This document shows, piece by piece, positions 9,013 to 16,912 of a stretch of 32,717 bases of DNA (positions within the stretch are counted from its first letter, which is position 1; each line of letters starts with the position of its first letter). A program made the translations under genes and the position numbers. The stretch comes from Berkiella sp964606325 (GTDB lineage: Bacteria > Pseudomonadota > Gammaproteobacteria > Berkiellales > Berkiellaceae), in assembly GCA_964606325.1 (NCBI GenBank), contig CAZSGE010000028.1, forward strand, positions 1 to 32,717, in the 5' to 3' direction. Below the pieces are notes generated by a model. The model was given only the letters and a program-made list of their open reading frames with translations. It searched no databases and had not been told where the DNA came from.

Positions 9013-10479
9013 CTAGATCCGGAATCCCCAGTCCCCCTGCAAGTTATAGTCATCATCCGCTTCGACAAAGTCTCCTGCCGAAGGATTGAATTTTGCATCA
9101 TATTGATAAATTAAGGGGGGCTGCACAAAACCCTGTTCACTAAATAATGAAGCAAAATCATCTTGGTTATATTCAGGCTCTGATAACATTAATGATGTTT
9201 GAAAAAGCGGACTTTCGAGTTCTAGTTCCGTGATCGGAGCAGAAGTGGGTAAGAATGAAGTGTCAGATGTAGAGGAGATCATGGGCGATAAAGATTCCAA
9301 CGATTGCTCACGATCAGTCTCAAATGTTAAATCACTTGCAGCCTTCTTGTTTAGAATAGCTATCAAATTATTTAAAATTTGTGCCGCTGATAAACCTTGA
9401 AATGGTTGTTTGATTTCCATTCTGGGCATTCTATCATTTTTAGTTGGTGCGCCAAAATGTTTTCTAAATACTTTGTCGCTAATATATCTATTGTATAAAG
9501 CAGAGTTAATTTTAAACAGATCTTCAGGTGTTTGATGTTCGTCAATAATATGAAAAACGGCAAATTTACCCTCTACTTCAACATAAGAAATAAGCGCATT
9601 ATCTTTCAATTTTACCAAGAAGGAGGATGAATCTCTTTTGGCCTGTTCACATATAAAATCTAAAATCGATTCTGGTGTAGCATTATCAAAAGGTTTAATA
9701 ATTAAAAATTTCAAATCGTTACCGCGAACAAGTTGAAGATGTTCTCGAAAGAGAGGGCGCGTTTTAGCAATTTCATTGAACATTTTCTTAATACCGCGTG
9801 AATGGCTTTTATCAACCCAAGCAGAATGTAATTTAAACGTCAAATACATTTTTTTTATCTTAAGAGATTTAATTAGTTTTCCCTCTGCTAACGCAGCACG
9901 GTGTTTAAATCTCGGCGTTCGGGATTTTGGGGTTACTTTATATTTCTTTTTTTCTTTCGCTTTACTTTCCTCCCTCGATTTCACCTTTGGCTTTTCTTGT
10001 TCATTAGCTTTATCATCTGATCTTGATAAAGCTTCTGAAGAATGCGCTAGTAAATCAATATCACGCGGCGGAAGTTGAGCTTTAGGTGCTTTAATAGCCC
10101 TCATCGCTAAATGTTCATTATTAGCTATAATTTCTGAGATTAATTTTGTGCAAGCAGATATATCATCGATATAACGAGGCGGGTAGTGTACTTTGGCTAA
10201 TTGAAGATAATGCAATGATTTTAATAAATACTCATCGGCTTTAGATTTATCAAAACTCTGCGCTGCTCCGTTATAATAGGCATCTCCTACATCATAATAG
10301 GCATCTGCAAGCTCAATTGAGCTCTCTTTTTGCTTCTCTTTGAGTTCTGCTATCCTCACCAACAGCAAAATGGCTTTGTCATAATCATTTATCGCTAAAG
10401 CTGTTTCTGCTTGTTCTAATAACTTGCTAATGGTATTTGCGTCTTGAGGTGTTTCTATTTGAAGAGCTGGATTTAACAT
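9013..10479 (-). CDS. TPR-like hypothetical protein with basic and acidic regions
   Basis: This 488-aa protein of unknown function has helical tetratricopeptide-like repeats in about residues 15-125 (EQAETALAINDYDKAILLLV, then ADAYYDVGDAYYNGA). A strongly basic, Lys-rich stretch follows (about 163-195, with KEKKKYKVTPKSR). The middle region (about 205-375) looks globular (LTFKLHSAWVDKSHSRGIKK; FLVKLKDNALISYVEVEGKF). The C-terminal hundred residues are acidic and Ser-rich and end GDWGFRI. The ATG is at 10477-10479 with only a weak ribosome binding site. The repeat-plus-basic-linker architecture resembles intracellular-pathogen effectors, but no catalytic motif was seen. Confidence 0.8.
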   Translation of the reverse strand: MLNPALQIETPQDANTISKLLEQAETALAINDYDKAILLLVRIAELKEKQKESSIELADAYYDVGDAYYNGAAQSFDKSKADEYLLKSLHYLQLAKVHYPPRYIDDISACTKLISEIIANNEHLAMRAIKAPKAQLPPRDIDLLAHSSEALSRSDDKANEQEKPKVKSREESKAKEKKKYKVTPKSRTPRFKHRAALAEGKLIKSLKIKKMYLTFKLHSAWVDKSHSRGIKKMFNEIAKTRPLFREHLQLVRGNDLKFLIIKPFDNATPESILDFICEQAKRDSSSFLVKLKDNALISYVEVEGKFAVFHIIDEHQTPEDLFKINSALYNRYISDKVFRKHFGAPTKNDRMPRMEIKQPFQGLSAAQILNNLIAILNKKAASDLTFETDREQSLESLSPMISSTSDTSFLPTSAPITELELESPLFQTSLMLSEPEYNQDDFASLFSEQGFVQPPLIYQYDAKFNPSAGDFVEADDDYNLQGDWGFRI

Positions 10480-10584
10480 TTACTACCACACATAATTCAT
10501 ATCATTCAAATTATGGCGGGATAGTAACACAACTTACTGTAACAAGAAATGATGAGATCGGCGCCATAATCTATATATCCAACT

Positions 10585-10603
10585 CATGGGTCTAACCCCA
10601 TGG
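10585..10603. repeat. Dispersed palindrome variant overlapping a stop codon
   Basis: CATGGGTCTAACCCCATGG, a variant of the dispersed palindrome. The TAG stop of the F-box/LRR gene (10592-10594) lies inside it, and its last codons (KPWG) are encoded by the palindrome. Confidence 0.6.
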
Positions 10604-11635
10604 CTTTTGCGTTGCGAGTATTTCATCTATCGTAGCCGGTGATACTTCACCGCCATCATTTACAGCAACGAGAATATCTGCAATATCTTCGGGCAGCTCG
10701 GTTAATTGATTATCAGCTAGCCGGAGTTCGATAAGTGATGGTAATTGGCAAATTTGTGCAGGAAAAATTCTGAGTAGATTAGCGCTAAGATCAAGCACTT
10801 CAAGATCATCTAATTTCCCACATTCAGCAGGTATTGCAGTTAATCTGTTGTTAGTAAGATTAAGTTGTCGAACCCATTTAAGCTGCCCAATTTCTTTAGG
10901 TAATTCTTTTAACAGTAAAGAACTCAGATCTAAAGATAAAACACTTTGCCAATATAGATTAGCCATTGGAGCGATGTTCAAAAATGTAGGAGGCAGTCGC
11001 GTTACGACCGATGGTTTGAAGAATTGGGGATGAGCAGGTGGTTCTATCAGTTGGTCTAAAAGCGTAATTGAATTAACCTTGTCTAATATTTGTTCGCGAA
11101 TTTGGAACATTATCTCATCTTCCATTTCTTCTGGGATAAAACTTCTGGAAAGTTCACCAATCTCATTGCCTTCCACACCGATTGATCTGGTGATTTTAGC
11201 AATTTGTCTTGAGACCCAAAAAAATACTATATCGTTAAACTCTCGCCCCAGAAAAAAAGCAGAGCTTAATGTAAATGGTAAATATATCAACGATATTAAA
11301 CCAGCAATCCTTACCGCCATTTTCGATGGGGAGACCAATGCCTTTAACATCTCTTCTTTATTTAAAAGTAATAAATTGATCTCGTGATATTGTTCATTAA
11401 AATCAGATTCTGATATTTTATAGCGATGCTTAAGCACACTATTAAAAGCCCTACGAAATGCACGATTAACAGCGCCTAAAACTGGGGAAAATTTTTCCCC
11501 TTCAGTGGCTTTATTTAATATAAGGGTTAATAGATCATGAGGCAGGGCTGAAATAGTTGTTTGTGGTGAATTAACATCCACAAGATCGTTTCCATCCAAA
11601 TCATGTTCGCGTGCTCGTTTTATACCAGTTTTCAT
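10592..11635 (-). CDS. F-box-like and leucine-rich-repeat protein, putative ubiquitin-ligase adaptor
   Basis: This 347-aa protein is likely a eukaryotic-like effector. Residues about 28-68 resemble an F-box (ISALPHDLLTLILNKA, then VNRAFRRAFNSVLK), the domain that binds SKP1 in host SCF ubiquitin ligases. At about 106-129 there is a hydrophobic segment (AGLISLIYLPFTLSSAFFLG), possibly a membrane anchor. Residues 230-320 hold about four leucine-rich repeats (LSLDLSSLLLKELPKEIG; QLNLTNNRLTAIPAECG; VLDLSANLLRIFPAQI; ELRLADNQLTELPEDI), the usual substrate-binding part of F-box proteins. The combination is known for Legionella-type effectors; membrane recruitment of a host ligase is inference. The N-terminus (MKTGIKRAREHD) is basic. 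The FAGYS micropeptide ORF ends 81 bases upstream on the same strand. Confidence 0.8.
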   Translation of the reverse strand: MKTGIKRAREHDLDGNDLVDVNSPQTTISALPHDLLTLILNKATEGEKFSPVLGAVNRAFRRAFNSVLKHRYKISESDFNEQYHEINLLLLNKEEMLKALVSPSKMAVRIAGLISLIYLPFTLSSAFFLGREFNDIVFFWVSRQIAKITRSIGVEGNEIGELSRSFIPEEMEDEIMFQIREQILDKVNSITLLDQLIEPPAHPQFFKPSVVTRLPPTFLNIAPMANLYWQSVLSLDLSSLLLKELPKEIGQLKWVRQLNLTNNRLTAIPAECGKLDDLEVLDLSANLLRIFPAQICQLPSLIELRLADNQLTELPEDIADILVAVNDGGEVSPATIDEILATQKPWG

Positions 11636-11716
11636 AACTTTGCCATCTTTATCAATTTAAAAATAAATCGCGATTTAATTCAATTAAGAATTAACTATTT
11701 ATAATTAAAAGAAGAC

Positions 11717-11833
11717 TTAGCTGTAGCCGGCAAATAATTGAACGTTATGATTAAAATTATCTATAGACATACACACGCAAGAAAAATTGCATTTTCTGCG
11801 TTGGCTCAAGGTTGTCTTACAAACAATTTTCAT
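11717..11833 (-). CDS. Micropeptide ending in NVQLFAGYS (copy 1)
   Basis: This tiny ORF (38 aa from the ATG at 11831-11833) ends HNVQLFAGYS-stop. Two other ORFs in this window, at 12210 and 15574, end NVQLFAGYS and NMQRFAGYS. The codons for the shared tail differ mainly at synonymous positions, which argues for selection on the peptide. An internal ATG at 11768-11770 would give a 17-aa product. An AGGA lies about 11 bases upstream of the chosen ATG, and a TATAAT lies further upstream on the same strand. It precedes the F-box/LRR gene by 81 bases, so it could be a leader peptide. Function unknown. Confidence 0.55.
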   Translation of the reverse strand: MKIVCKTTLSQRRKCNFSCVCMSIDNFNHNVQLFAGYS

Positions 11834-12209
11834 CGTTGATGAAATCCTGTGGGAATTAACCTTCATTATAATAATTATCAACATCAGAGGAAGATAAATG
11901 AGATGAGCAAGCAAACAGATGAGATAAGCGTATGAATGGATAGCAGCCAGAGACTGAACCCTGATTGAACAAAATAATTATGTAATAATAATAATGACAT
12001 TGTTTGTTATATAGGGGTCAGACTCCACGCTTTATCTTCTTTTAACATGCAGTTATCCTGTATAAATTGTTTTCACGTAATAAGCCTCTATAATTCTAAG
12101 CTTAAAGATAAATCTTCTCTTATGGATGAAAAGAGAAATAGCATTCGCTTAGTTTATATGATTTAACGGGTTTATCGGATATCAACATTGTAAAGATAAG
12201 ATAAACGAT
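11834..12209. other. Region between two divergent FAGYS micropeptide ORFs
   Basis: AT-rich sequence between the minus-strand (11717-11833) and plus-strand (12210-12302) micropeptide ORFs, presumably carrying both promoters. TATAAT is visible on the minus strand near 11867. A dispersed palindrome copy lies at 12013-12026. A 39-codon plus-strand ORF at 12047-12166 is open but has no supporting feature. Confidence 0.45.
12013..12026. repeat. Dispersed palindrome, partial (AGGGGTCAGACTCC)
   Basis: Degenerate copy of the common palindrome. Unlike most copies it is not at the end of a recognised gene. Confidence 0.5.
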
Positions 12210-12302
12210 ATGCCATTCAATTTCTTTCTCCAATCTTTTTCCCGCGTGAGGCTGTTTAAAAAGCTAAATGGCAACGTTCAGCTCTTTGCTGGTTATTCAT
12301 AA
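12210..12302 (+). CDS. Micropeptide ending in NVQLFAGYS (copy 2)
   Basis: A 30-aa ORF, too short for standard gene calling. It contains LQSFSR and ends GNVQLFAGYS-stop. It aligns along most of its length with the 32-aa ORF at 15574 (N-F/L-F, QS-F/L-SR, Q-x-FAGYS) and shares its tail with the minus-strand ORF at 11717. It lies 143 bases upstream of the 746-aa gene on the same strand. No strong ribosome binding site is visible (only a weak AAGA about 13 bases before the ATG). Confidence 0.55.
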   Translation: MPFNFFLQSFSRVRLFKKLNGNVQLFAGYS

Positions 12303-12445
12303 GTATTCATACATTCAAAATGTATTTAATGTCATTTATAGATTCCCATCCATGTTGAATGATAGCATCTGACGGCATATGAAATACATAATTCAAAACA
12401 CAATCTATATAATACTCGTCACACTGAAGCTTATTGAGGTTATTT

Positions 12446-14686
12446 ATGAAAGGTTTTACAGGGCAGTCTGATCTACAACAGGTTGATGAACAAGCTAGAG
12501 TAATTTGGCAAAAGTTCAATGAAAAGATGTGTTCTTTAACGGTCACGACAACTCAACCAAGAAATGATCGTATCCCTAAGAATGGGGCCTTACCTCTTAG
12601 TGAACAGCAAAAACAAGCTGGCACTCGTATTGCCAATTGGTGGCGTCGTATTCGCAATTCGGGTCAAACTATTCCGTTGAATCAGAACGGCGCACATCCG
12701 CCTGAATTCCACACCTTATTAAATAACCAACTCATTCAAAAGCGATTATCTTATGAAAAAGATAAACAATTACTCCAAGAGCTGACGACATCTCCCTGGC
12801 AATCAGAGTGTTTTCGTGATGAAAACATGCAGCAAAGTGCATTAAATTTATTTGCAGCAGGTAAAATTACTTGGCAACAAAAAGCAACTTTTTCGTTAAT
12901 TAATGAAACAAAACAATGTTATGGTGAGTTTAAAGCGATCCCTGTTTTAGATGATCAGGGTCAAGATTTTTCTGCAGATGCCTTAAAATACCTGGCACCG
13001 TTTTTAAAACACACTCCATTTTATTATGAGGAACCCTCCTTTGATCCTAAAGACGGTTACCTCACAGATGGCGAACTCATGCTATTTTTAGCGCTTGTTA
13101 GGCAATTACCAAAATCTGAACAATTTATTTTCTTGTTCAAAGAACAACATCGCAACAATAAAAACCAGGGACACCCGTCTCCTGACACTTTGTTAAGAGC
13201 AGTACATTCGCGCTATATCGAAAGAGAGGTAGAAAACTATAATGGTATATTACTCCTGTCACATGGGATCCGTAACGCAATAGGCTTAGCTCACTACTCA
13301 GTTAAAAACTGGACACCGGTTATTCCGCGTTTAGGCGCGCAAACTATAGAAGACGTTGAATTCTTTATTAAAAAAGGCGCCCGAATTGCGGTGAGCGGCG
13401 ATTCACGGATTCTAGGGCTTGTGGATAAGATGATGAACGTACATGGTCTTCCAATGATGTACCCTGATAATTTTATGCATGATGAATATCATTCTTTAGT
13501 TGCTTCTAGACTAGGCGCAAATGCTTTACAAGGAATTGATCGTATCATTGAATTGGCGCGCAGTCGTTTTGGAAAGCGTTGGAGTAAAGACTTATGGCTT
13601 TTACGCGATGCTGATTTTTCCAATACTGGATATCAAGAGGACATGGAAACCTCTGAAGCGGTTACGGAAAGATTCGCAGGTGGATTAACTACCAATTATC
13701 ATGTTCAAGGTTATCTAGATGATTGTGATGATGTTGTCAAAAAGACCATGGATGGAAAGCCATTTTTATTTGGCACAGATGATTATCCTAATCAAATTTT
13801 TCTGAATTTTGTGATTGATTTTGTGAGAAACCCAGATGAATGGAAAAAATTTAATATTTCCATAGATTATTGTCGCAATTACAAGGTGTTACCAATTTTA
13901 ATCCGCATGGCCAGATTTTTAAATGAGCAAGGTATTTTTGAAGAGGATCATGGAGATAATCAGCAACATAAATTGAATATCATACGATTTGATTGTTTTA
14001 TGCGATCTTATGCCCCACCCTTCACAGGAAACGGACAACATCGTGAATGGAACGATTGGACCGCCCCTAAAGTAACCCCAAAAAATATTATGGAGCAAAT
14101 GCGACTCATAGCAACAGAAAGTGACCATTATAACTTTAAATCTCGCAATAAATCGTTGCTCTTTGGTTTTGTGAAAGAACCAATTAGCATTCAAAAAGCA
14201 CAAACTAAAAAGCGCGAACGTGTAAGTGAGCTCTCTGCTATTAATCCCACTCATGAAACACAATTACGCGAGATGTTTATTGTGGCCTGTAGCGCAGATA
14301 ATTTAACTGATATTGAACATTTTTTAGATAATCATCGTGACCTTTTAGATACTAACCTATTTGAACAAGCTCTTGAACATGTCAAAACTGTTGAAGCTGC
14401 TGAGTTACTTTTTACTAAAAGTGGTTTAAATAAATTTCCCAAAAATGATAAAGGTGAACCTGTACTTCCTAGTAATACAGCCAAGGTAGAAACAAAGCGT
14501 GAACGTGAATACACGGATAACGATGAGTTCTCAGAGCAAGATGAATATCTACGTCAAGAAAACAGGCTATTACAGGAACAAGTTGAGTCTTTACAAAATT
14601 TAGCTAATTTAAGACTGGCTAAAACTCTTGAACTAGAAGAAAAACTTAAAAACAAAGAGAAACCCAAACGCAAGAAAAATAAATAG
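12446..14686 (+). CDS. Large hypothetical protein with ankyrin-like, coiled-coil and basic C-terminal regions
   Basis: This 746-aa protein was not recognised and is probably a host-directed effector. Residues about 53-71 contain an IQ-like helix (QAGTRIANWWRRIRN). The central region (about 190-550) appears globular, with notable stretches PRLGAQTIEDVEFFIKKGAR, NFMHDEYHSLVASRLG and KPFLFGTDDYPNQIF. About 605-660 has one or two ankyrin-like helical hairpins (LREMFIVACSADNLTDIEHF). About 700-735 is a coiled coil, and the C-terminus is KEKPKRKKNK, resembling a nuclear-localisation signal. The ATG at 12446 has GAGG six bases upstream and is preferred over an in-frame TTG at 12434. No catalytic motif was identified with confidence. 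A bidirectional terminator follows. Confidence 0.8.
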   Translation: MKGFTGQSDLQQVDEQARVIWQKFNEKMCSLTVTTTQPRNDRIPKNGALPLSEQQKQAGTRIANWWRRIRNSGQTIPLNQNGAHPPEFHTLLNNQLIQKRLSYEKDKQLLQELTTSPWQSECFRDENMQQSALNLFAAGKITWQQKATFSLINETKQCYGEFKAIPVLDDQGQDFSADALKYLAPFLKHTPFYYEEPSFDPKDGYLTDGELMLFLALVRQLPKSEQFIFLFKEQHRNNKNQGHPSPDTLLRAVHSRYIEREVENYNGILLLSHGIRNAIGLAHYSVKNWTPVIPRLGAQTIEDVEFFIKKGARIAVSGDSRILGLVDKMMNVHGLPMMYPDNFMHDEYHSLVASRLGANALQGIDRIIELARSRFGKRWSKDLWLLRDADFSNTGYQEDMETSEAVTERFAGGLTTNYHVQGYLDDCDDVVKKTMDGKPFLFGTDDYPNQIFLNFVIDFVRNPDEWKKFNISIDYCRNYKVLPILIRMARFLNEQGIFEEDHGDNQQHKLNIIRFDCFMRSYAPPFTGNGQHREWNDWTAPKVTPKNIMEQMRLIATESDHYNFKSRNKSLLFGFVKEPISIQKAQTKKRERVSELSAINPTHETQLREMFIVACSADNLTDIEHFLDNHRDLLDTNLFEQALEHVKTVEAAELLFTKSGLNKFPKNDKGEPVLPSNTAKVETKREREYTDNDEFSEQDEYLRQENRLLQEQVESLQNLANLRLAKTLELEEKLKNKEKPKRKKNK

Positions 14687-14765
14687 GGATCAAACTAATC
14701 TGCTTAACCCAGGGGGCAGCCCCCGTCAAAGTACAACACTTTCCTATGCGTTTGTTAAATCAAAA

Positions 14766-14790
14766 AAAAGGCGCATAGGTTGCGCCTTTT
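14766..14790. terminator. Bidirectional intrinsic terminator
   Basis: Perfect 10-bp stem AAAAGGCGCA / TGCGCCTTTT with loop TAGGT, flanked by A and T runs. It lies between the convergent 746-aa gene (plus) and the double-glycine peptide gene (minus) and can serve both. Confidence 0.85.
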
Positions 14791-14803
14791 AAATAATGGG
14801 GTA

Positions 14804-14996
14804 TGACCACATCGTATTAAATTGAAGTATTAGTATTTAAAGTAGGCATAAGTTCCTAAAGCCAAACCAACTGGTATACCTGCTACTGCACCTACCAAAC
14901 CGCCAGTTAAACCAAAGGGAAGGCTAAGATAGTTAAACACGCTTTCAGAGTTATACCCTGTTAGCATTTCAATGCCTCCTAAAAACAATGAAACGG
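14804..14996. repeat. 193-bp duplicated segment, copy 1
   Basis: Matches 20129-20321 over the same length with no gaps and about 15 differences (about 92% identity, counted by eye). It covers the 3' half and downstream flank of the double-glycine peptide gene. The second copy retains the 3' part but not the leader. Confidence 0.9.
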
Positions 14997-15156
14997 GTGC
15001 GACGCCAATATCTGCACCAACGATTGACCCATAAAATGGTCCAAGCACAAGTCCACTGAGGGGATCATCAATTCTCGGCATTACCGTGCCACCACTCACG
15101 TGATTAACCTGATCAACGGATAAAATTTGTACTGAACTCTGAGATTGTGATTTCAT
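14830..15156 (-). CDS. Double-glycine-leader peptide, bacteriocin-like
   Basis: This 108-aa protein has an N-terminal leader of about 23 residues ending QVNHVSGG, the classic pattern cleaved by peptidase-containing ABC transporters of class II bacteriocins and microcins. The predicted mature part (about 85 residues) is Gly-rich and hydrophobic, with GxxxG-like segments (LTGGLVGAVAGIPVGLALG), and ends TYAYFKY. The ATG at 15154-15156 has GGAG seven bases upstream and is preferred over a TTG 12 bases earlier. A partial duplicate lies at 20155 and a second, different double-glycine peptide at 20525. No transporter or immunity gene is evident nearby, so export must depend on genes elsewhere. The family call rests on the leader; antibacterial activity is inference. 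Confidence 0.75.
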   Translation of the reverse strand: MKSQSQSSVQILSVDQVNHVSGGTVMPRIDDPLSGLVLGPFYGSIVGADIGVAPVSLFLGGIEMLTGYNSESVFNYLSLPFGLTGGLVGAVAGIPVGLALGTYAYFKY

Positions 15157-15218
15157 AAAAAGCTCCAAAATAATCTAATAAAAATGTTTTTACATTAACT
15201 TTTTGAAAATTATTTTAG

Positions 15219-15246
15219 GCTGTCGGCGGGGTCAAATCGGTGCAAA
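15219..15246 (-). promoter_or_regulatory. GC-rich motif shared upstream of minus-strand genes (copy 1)
   Basis: Plus-strand GCTGTCGGCGGGGTCAAATC followed by GGTGC. It resembles 18786-18813 at about 23 of 28 positions in the same orientation. The copies lie about 63 and 57 bases upstream of minus-strand ATGs (15156 and 18729). The conserved distance suggests a promoter-proximal site; the binding factor is unknown. Confidence 0.35.
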
Positions 15247-15378
15247 TCAGCTTACACCTTATTAACGTATGTGTGTTTAAAATATTCATGAAATAAATGT
15301 CTCTAAAAGAAACTTAGCCAACATACTGCCACATGAGGTTGCTTAAAACAATACCAACCATCTTTGCATTTGGTGTAT

Positions 15379-15401
15379 ATCAATCTATGGGAGAGGCATT
15401 T
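15379..15401 (+). repeat. 23-base imperfect direct repeat, left copy
   Basis: ATCAATCTATGGGAGAGGCA plus TTT. It matches 15714-15736 at 21 of 23 positions. The pair brackets the third FAGYS micropeptide ORF. Confidence 0.6.
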
Positions 15402-15573
15402 CTCAAAATAAGTGTAGATAAACATTCTTGCCGAATAATTATAAACAACACTATCTAAGGTGTTAAAGAAAATCTAGATAAGCTGTCGTGCGCTTAGGAC
15501 CAAAACCCTGGTCGCTTAGCGCTAACAATCATATGATATATATTGTTAATTTAACTTATATATTCAAGAAAAA

Positions 15574-15672
15574 ATGACAGATAACAATTTGTTTGATATC
15601 CAGTCTTTGAGCCGCCACGGGATGTTTTATTCTATCAAAACGAACATGCAGCGCTTTGCAGGTTATTCCTGA
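15574..15672 (+). CDS. Micropeptide ending in NMQRFAGYS (copy 3)
   Basis: A 32-aa ORF ending TNMQRFAGYS-stop, with FDIQSLSR in its first half aligning to FLQSFSR of the ORF at 12210. The tail codons are AAC ATG CAG CGC TTT GCA GGT TAT TCC, against AAC GTT CAG CTC TTT GCT GGT TAT TCA in copy 2; most differences are synonymous. A weak AAGAA precedes the ATG. It is flanked by 23-base direct repeats and lies between divergent regions, convergent with the beta-lactamase-like gene. Confidence 0.55.
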   Translation: MTDNNLFDIQSLSRHGMFYSIKTNMQRFAGYS

Positions 15673-15713
15673 CACCACTTCTACCGTTCAAGTAATTAAA
15701 ATTATTAATATAA

Positions 15714-15736
15714 ATCAATCTACGGGACAGGCATTT
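15714..15736 (+). repeat. 23-base imperfect direct repeat, right copy
   Basis: ATCAATCTACGGGACAGGCA plus TTT, 335 bases after the left copy at 15379. Confidence 0.6.
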
Positions 15737-15847
15737 ATCTTCTGAGCCAGTGAGACACGGATGCCATTGGCTATTTAGCAAAAACGAGAATAATCAACTG
15801 AGCTTTTGGTCAATACCCCACAAAGCCCAGTTGCAAACATGAATCGA

Positions 15848-16753
15848 TTAATCGATTTTCAATGTGTTATCCTGGTTTAACCATTCTTGAACGACCAGTT
15901 TGGTTGCAGCAGATACAACATCCTCACGTTTCGTTGCTTTTGGTTCATCTGTAGTGTAGTAGACGCCTAGCAGCAAGGGCTTATGATGAATGGGCCAAAT
16001 AATCGCAAGATCGTTTGTAGTACCATAAAGCGCACCCGTTCCAGTTTTATTGCCTACGATCCAAGTTTTTGGAATGCTTGATCGAATACGCGCAGCTCCC
16101 GTATTGGTGCCGATTAACCAGGTTGTTAAGAGATCTCTATGCGGACTCGTTAAAGCTTCCCCAAGCGTTAATTTTTGCAGACTCTCAACCATCGCTTTAG
16201 GGGCTGAAGAATCTTTTGAATTATTAGGTCCACCAGAATAGGCCTCTGCTGGCCAATCACTGTCTTGTCGAAATGTGAAATCATTGATTGAACGAGCAAA
16301 ATCAGTCATACCTTGTACGCCGCCTATTGGCTTAAGAAGCAAATTCATCGCAGTATTGTCTGAATAGCTAATTGATGCTGCACAAAGGGCACTTATCATC
16401 ATACCTTCATTGACATGTTCTTTGGTAACAGGACTCCATTCAACAAGATCCTTTTTTGAATAGTTGATTGTTGTTTTAAGAAGTTCAGGGTTAGACATAC
16501 TTTTTTTCAATACAGCAGCAACACCTATGACTTTAGAAGTACATCCTGTTGGAAATATTTCATTGGCACGATAGCTAATAATTTGGCCATTTTCGGTGTT
16601 GATAGCATAAATTCCCAAACGACCTTCGGTGGTTGATTCAAGAGCTTTTAATTTATCATTTATTGAAAAATAACTTTCTGCATAAACATTCATAACATTT
16701 AATATGAAAAGCATAGCAGTTAGCAGTACAATTTTTGAGGTATTGAACTTCAT
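15848..16753 (-). CDS. Class A beta-lactamase homologue with cysteine at the catalytic serine position
   Basis: This 301-aa periplasmic protein has a clear Sec signal peptide (about 1-25, ending NVYA). The class A layout is present: FPTGCTSKVIGVAAVL, Ser131-Asp-Asn (SDN loop) and KTG at 236-238 (VGNKTGTG). In normal enzymes the first motif is FP.CSTFK with Ser70 as nucleophile and Lys73. Here the residue aligned with Ser70 is Cys71 (codon TGT, complement of 16541-16543), followed by Thr, Ser73 and Lys74. Ser73 is one place from the normal Lys partner and is unlikely to substitute. The omega loop is also unusual (RQDSDWPAEAYSGG): Glu170 is near but not in the usual E-x3-N pattern, and the Asn is missing. 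It may be a diverged or inactive lactamase, or bind other penicilloyl-like substrates. The family is secure; resistance activity is doubtful. Confidence 0.9.
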   Translation of the reverse strand: MKFNTSKIVLLTAMLFILNVMNVYAESYFSINDKLKALESTTEGRLGIYAINTENGQIISYRANEIFPTGCTSKVIGVAAVLKKSMSNPELLKTTINYSKKDLVEWSPVTKEHVNEGMMISALCAASISYSDNTAMNLLLKPIGGVQGMTDFARSINDFTFRQDSDWPAEAYSGGPNNSKDSSAPKAMVESLQKLTLGEALTSPHRDLLTTWLIGTNTGAARIRSSIPKTWIVGNKTGTGALYGTTNDLAIIWPIHHKPLLLGVYYTTDEPKATKREDVVSAATKLVVQEWLNQDNTLKID

Positions 16754-16912
16754 TTTGGATAGCCTTTTAGTACAGTTTTAGCAGGGTAACGTCTTGCTCT
16801 GCGCCGAAGTTTATACAAGTTGCCTCTAGAAGAAAAGGTGGCGAACTCAAACGAAAAAGCTAGCCTACTTCCATGCTTGCTAAATTACCTGCAAAACTCA
16901 GGCAACAGCCCC

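Larger units (their letters stand above)
15157..15573. other. Intergenic region upstream of double-glycine peptide and micropeptide
   Basis: Divergent spacer. It holds the GC-rich motif at 15219-15246, the left 23-base direct repeat (15379-15401), and an open 41-codon plus-strand ORF at 15333-15458 without a ribosome binding site. I see no other supported gene. Confidence 0.45.

Noticed and set aside
12307..12546. Minus-strand ORF overlapping the start of the 746-aa gene
   Set aside because: Shadow of the plus-strand gene, with no ribosome binding site.
15333..15458. 41-codon plus-strand ORF containing the left 23-base repeat
   Set aside because: No ribosome binding site, and the right-hand repeat copy lies in a different, overlapping frame; kept only as a note.
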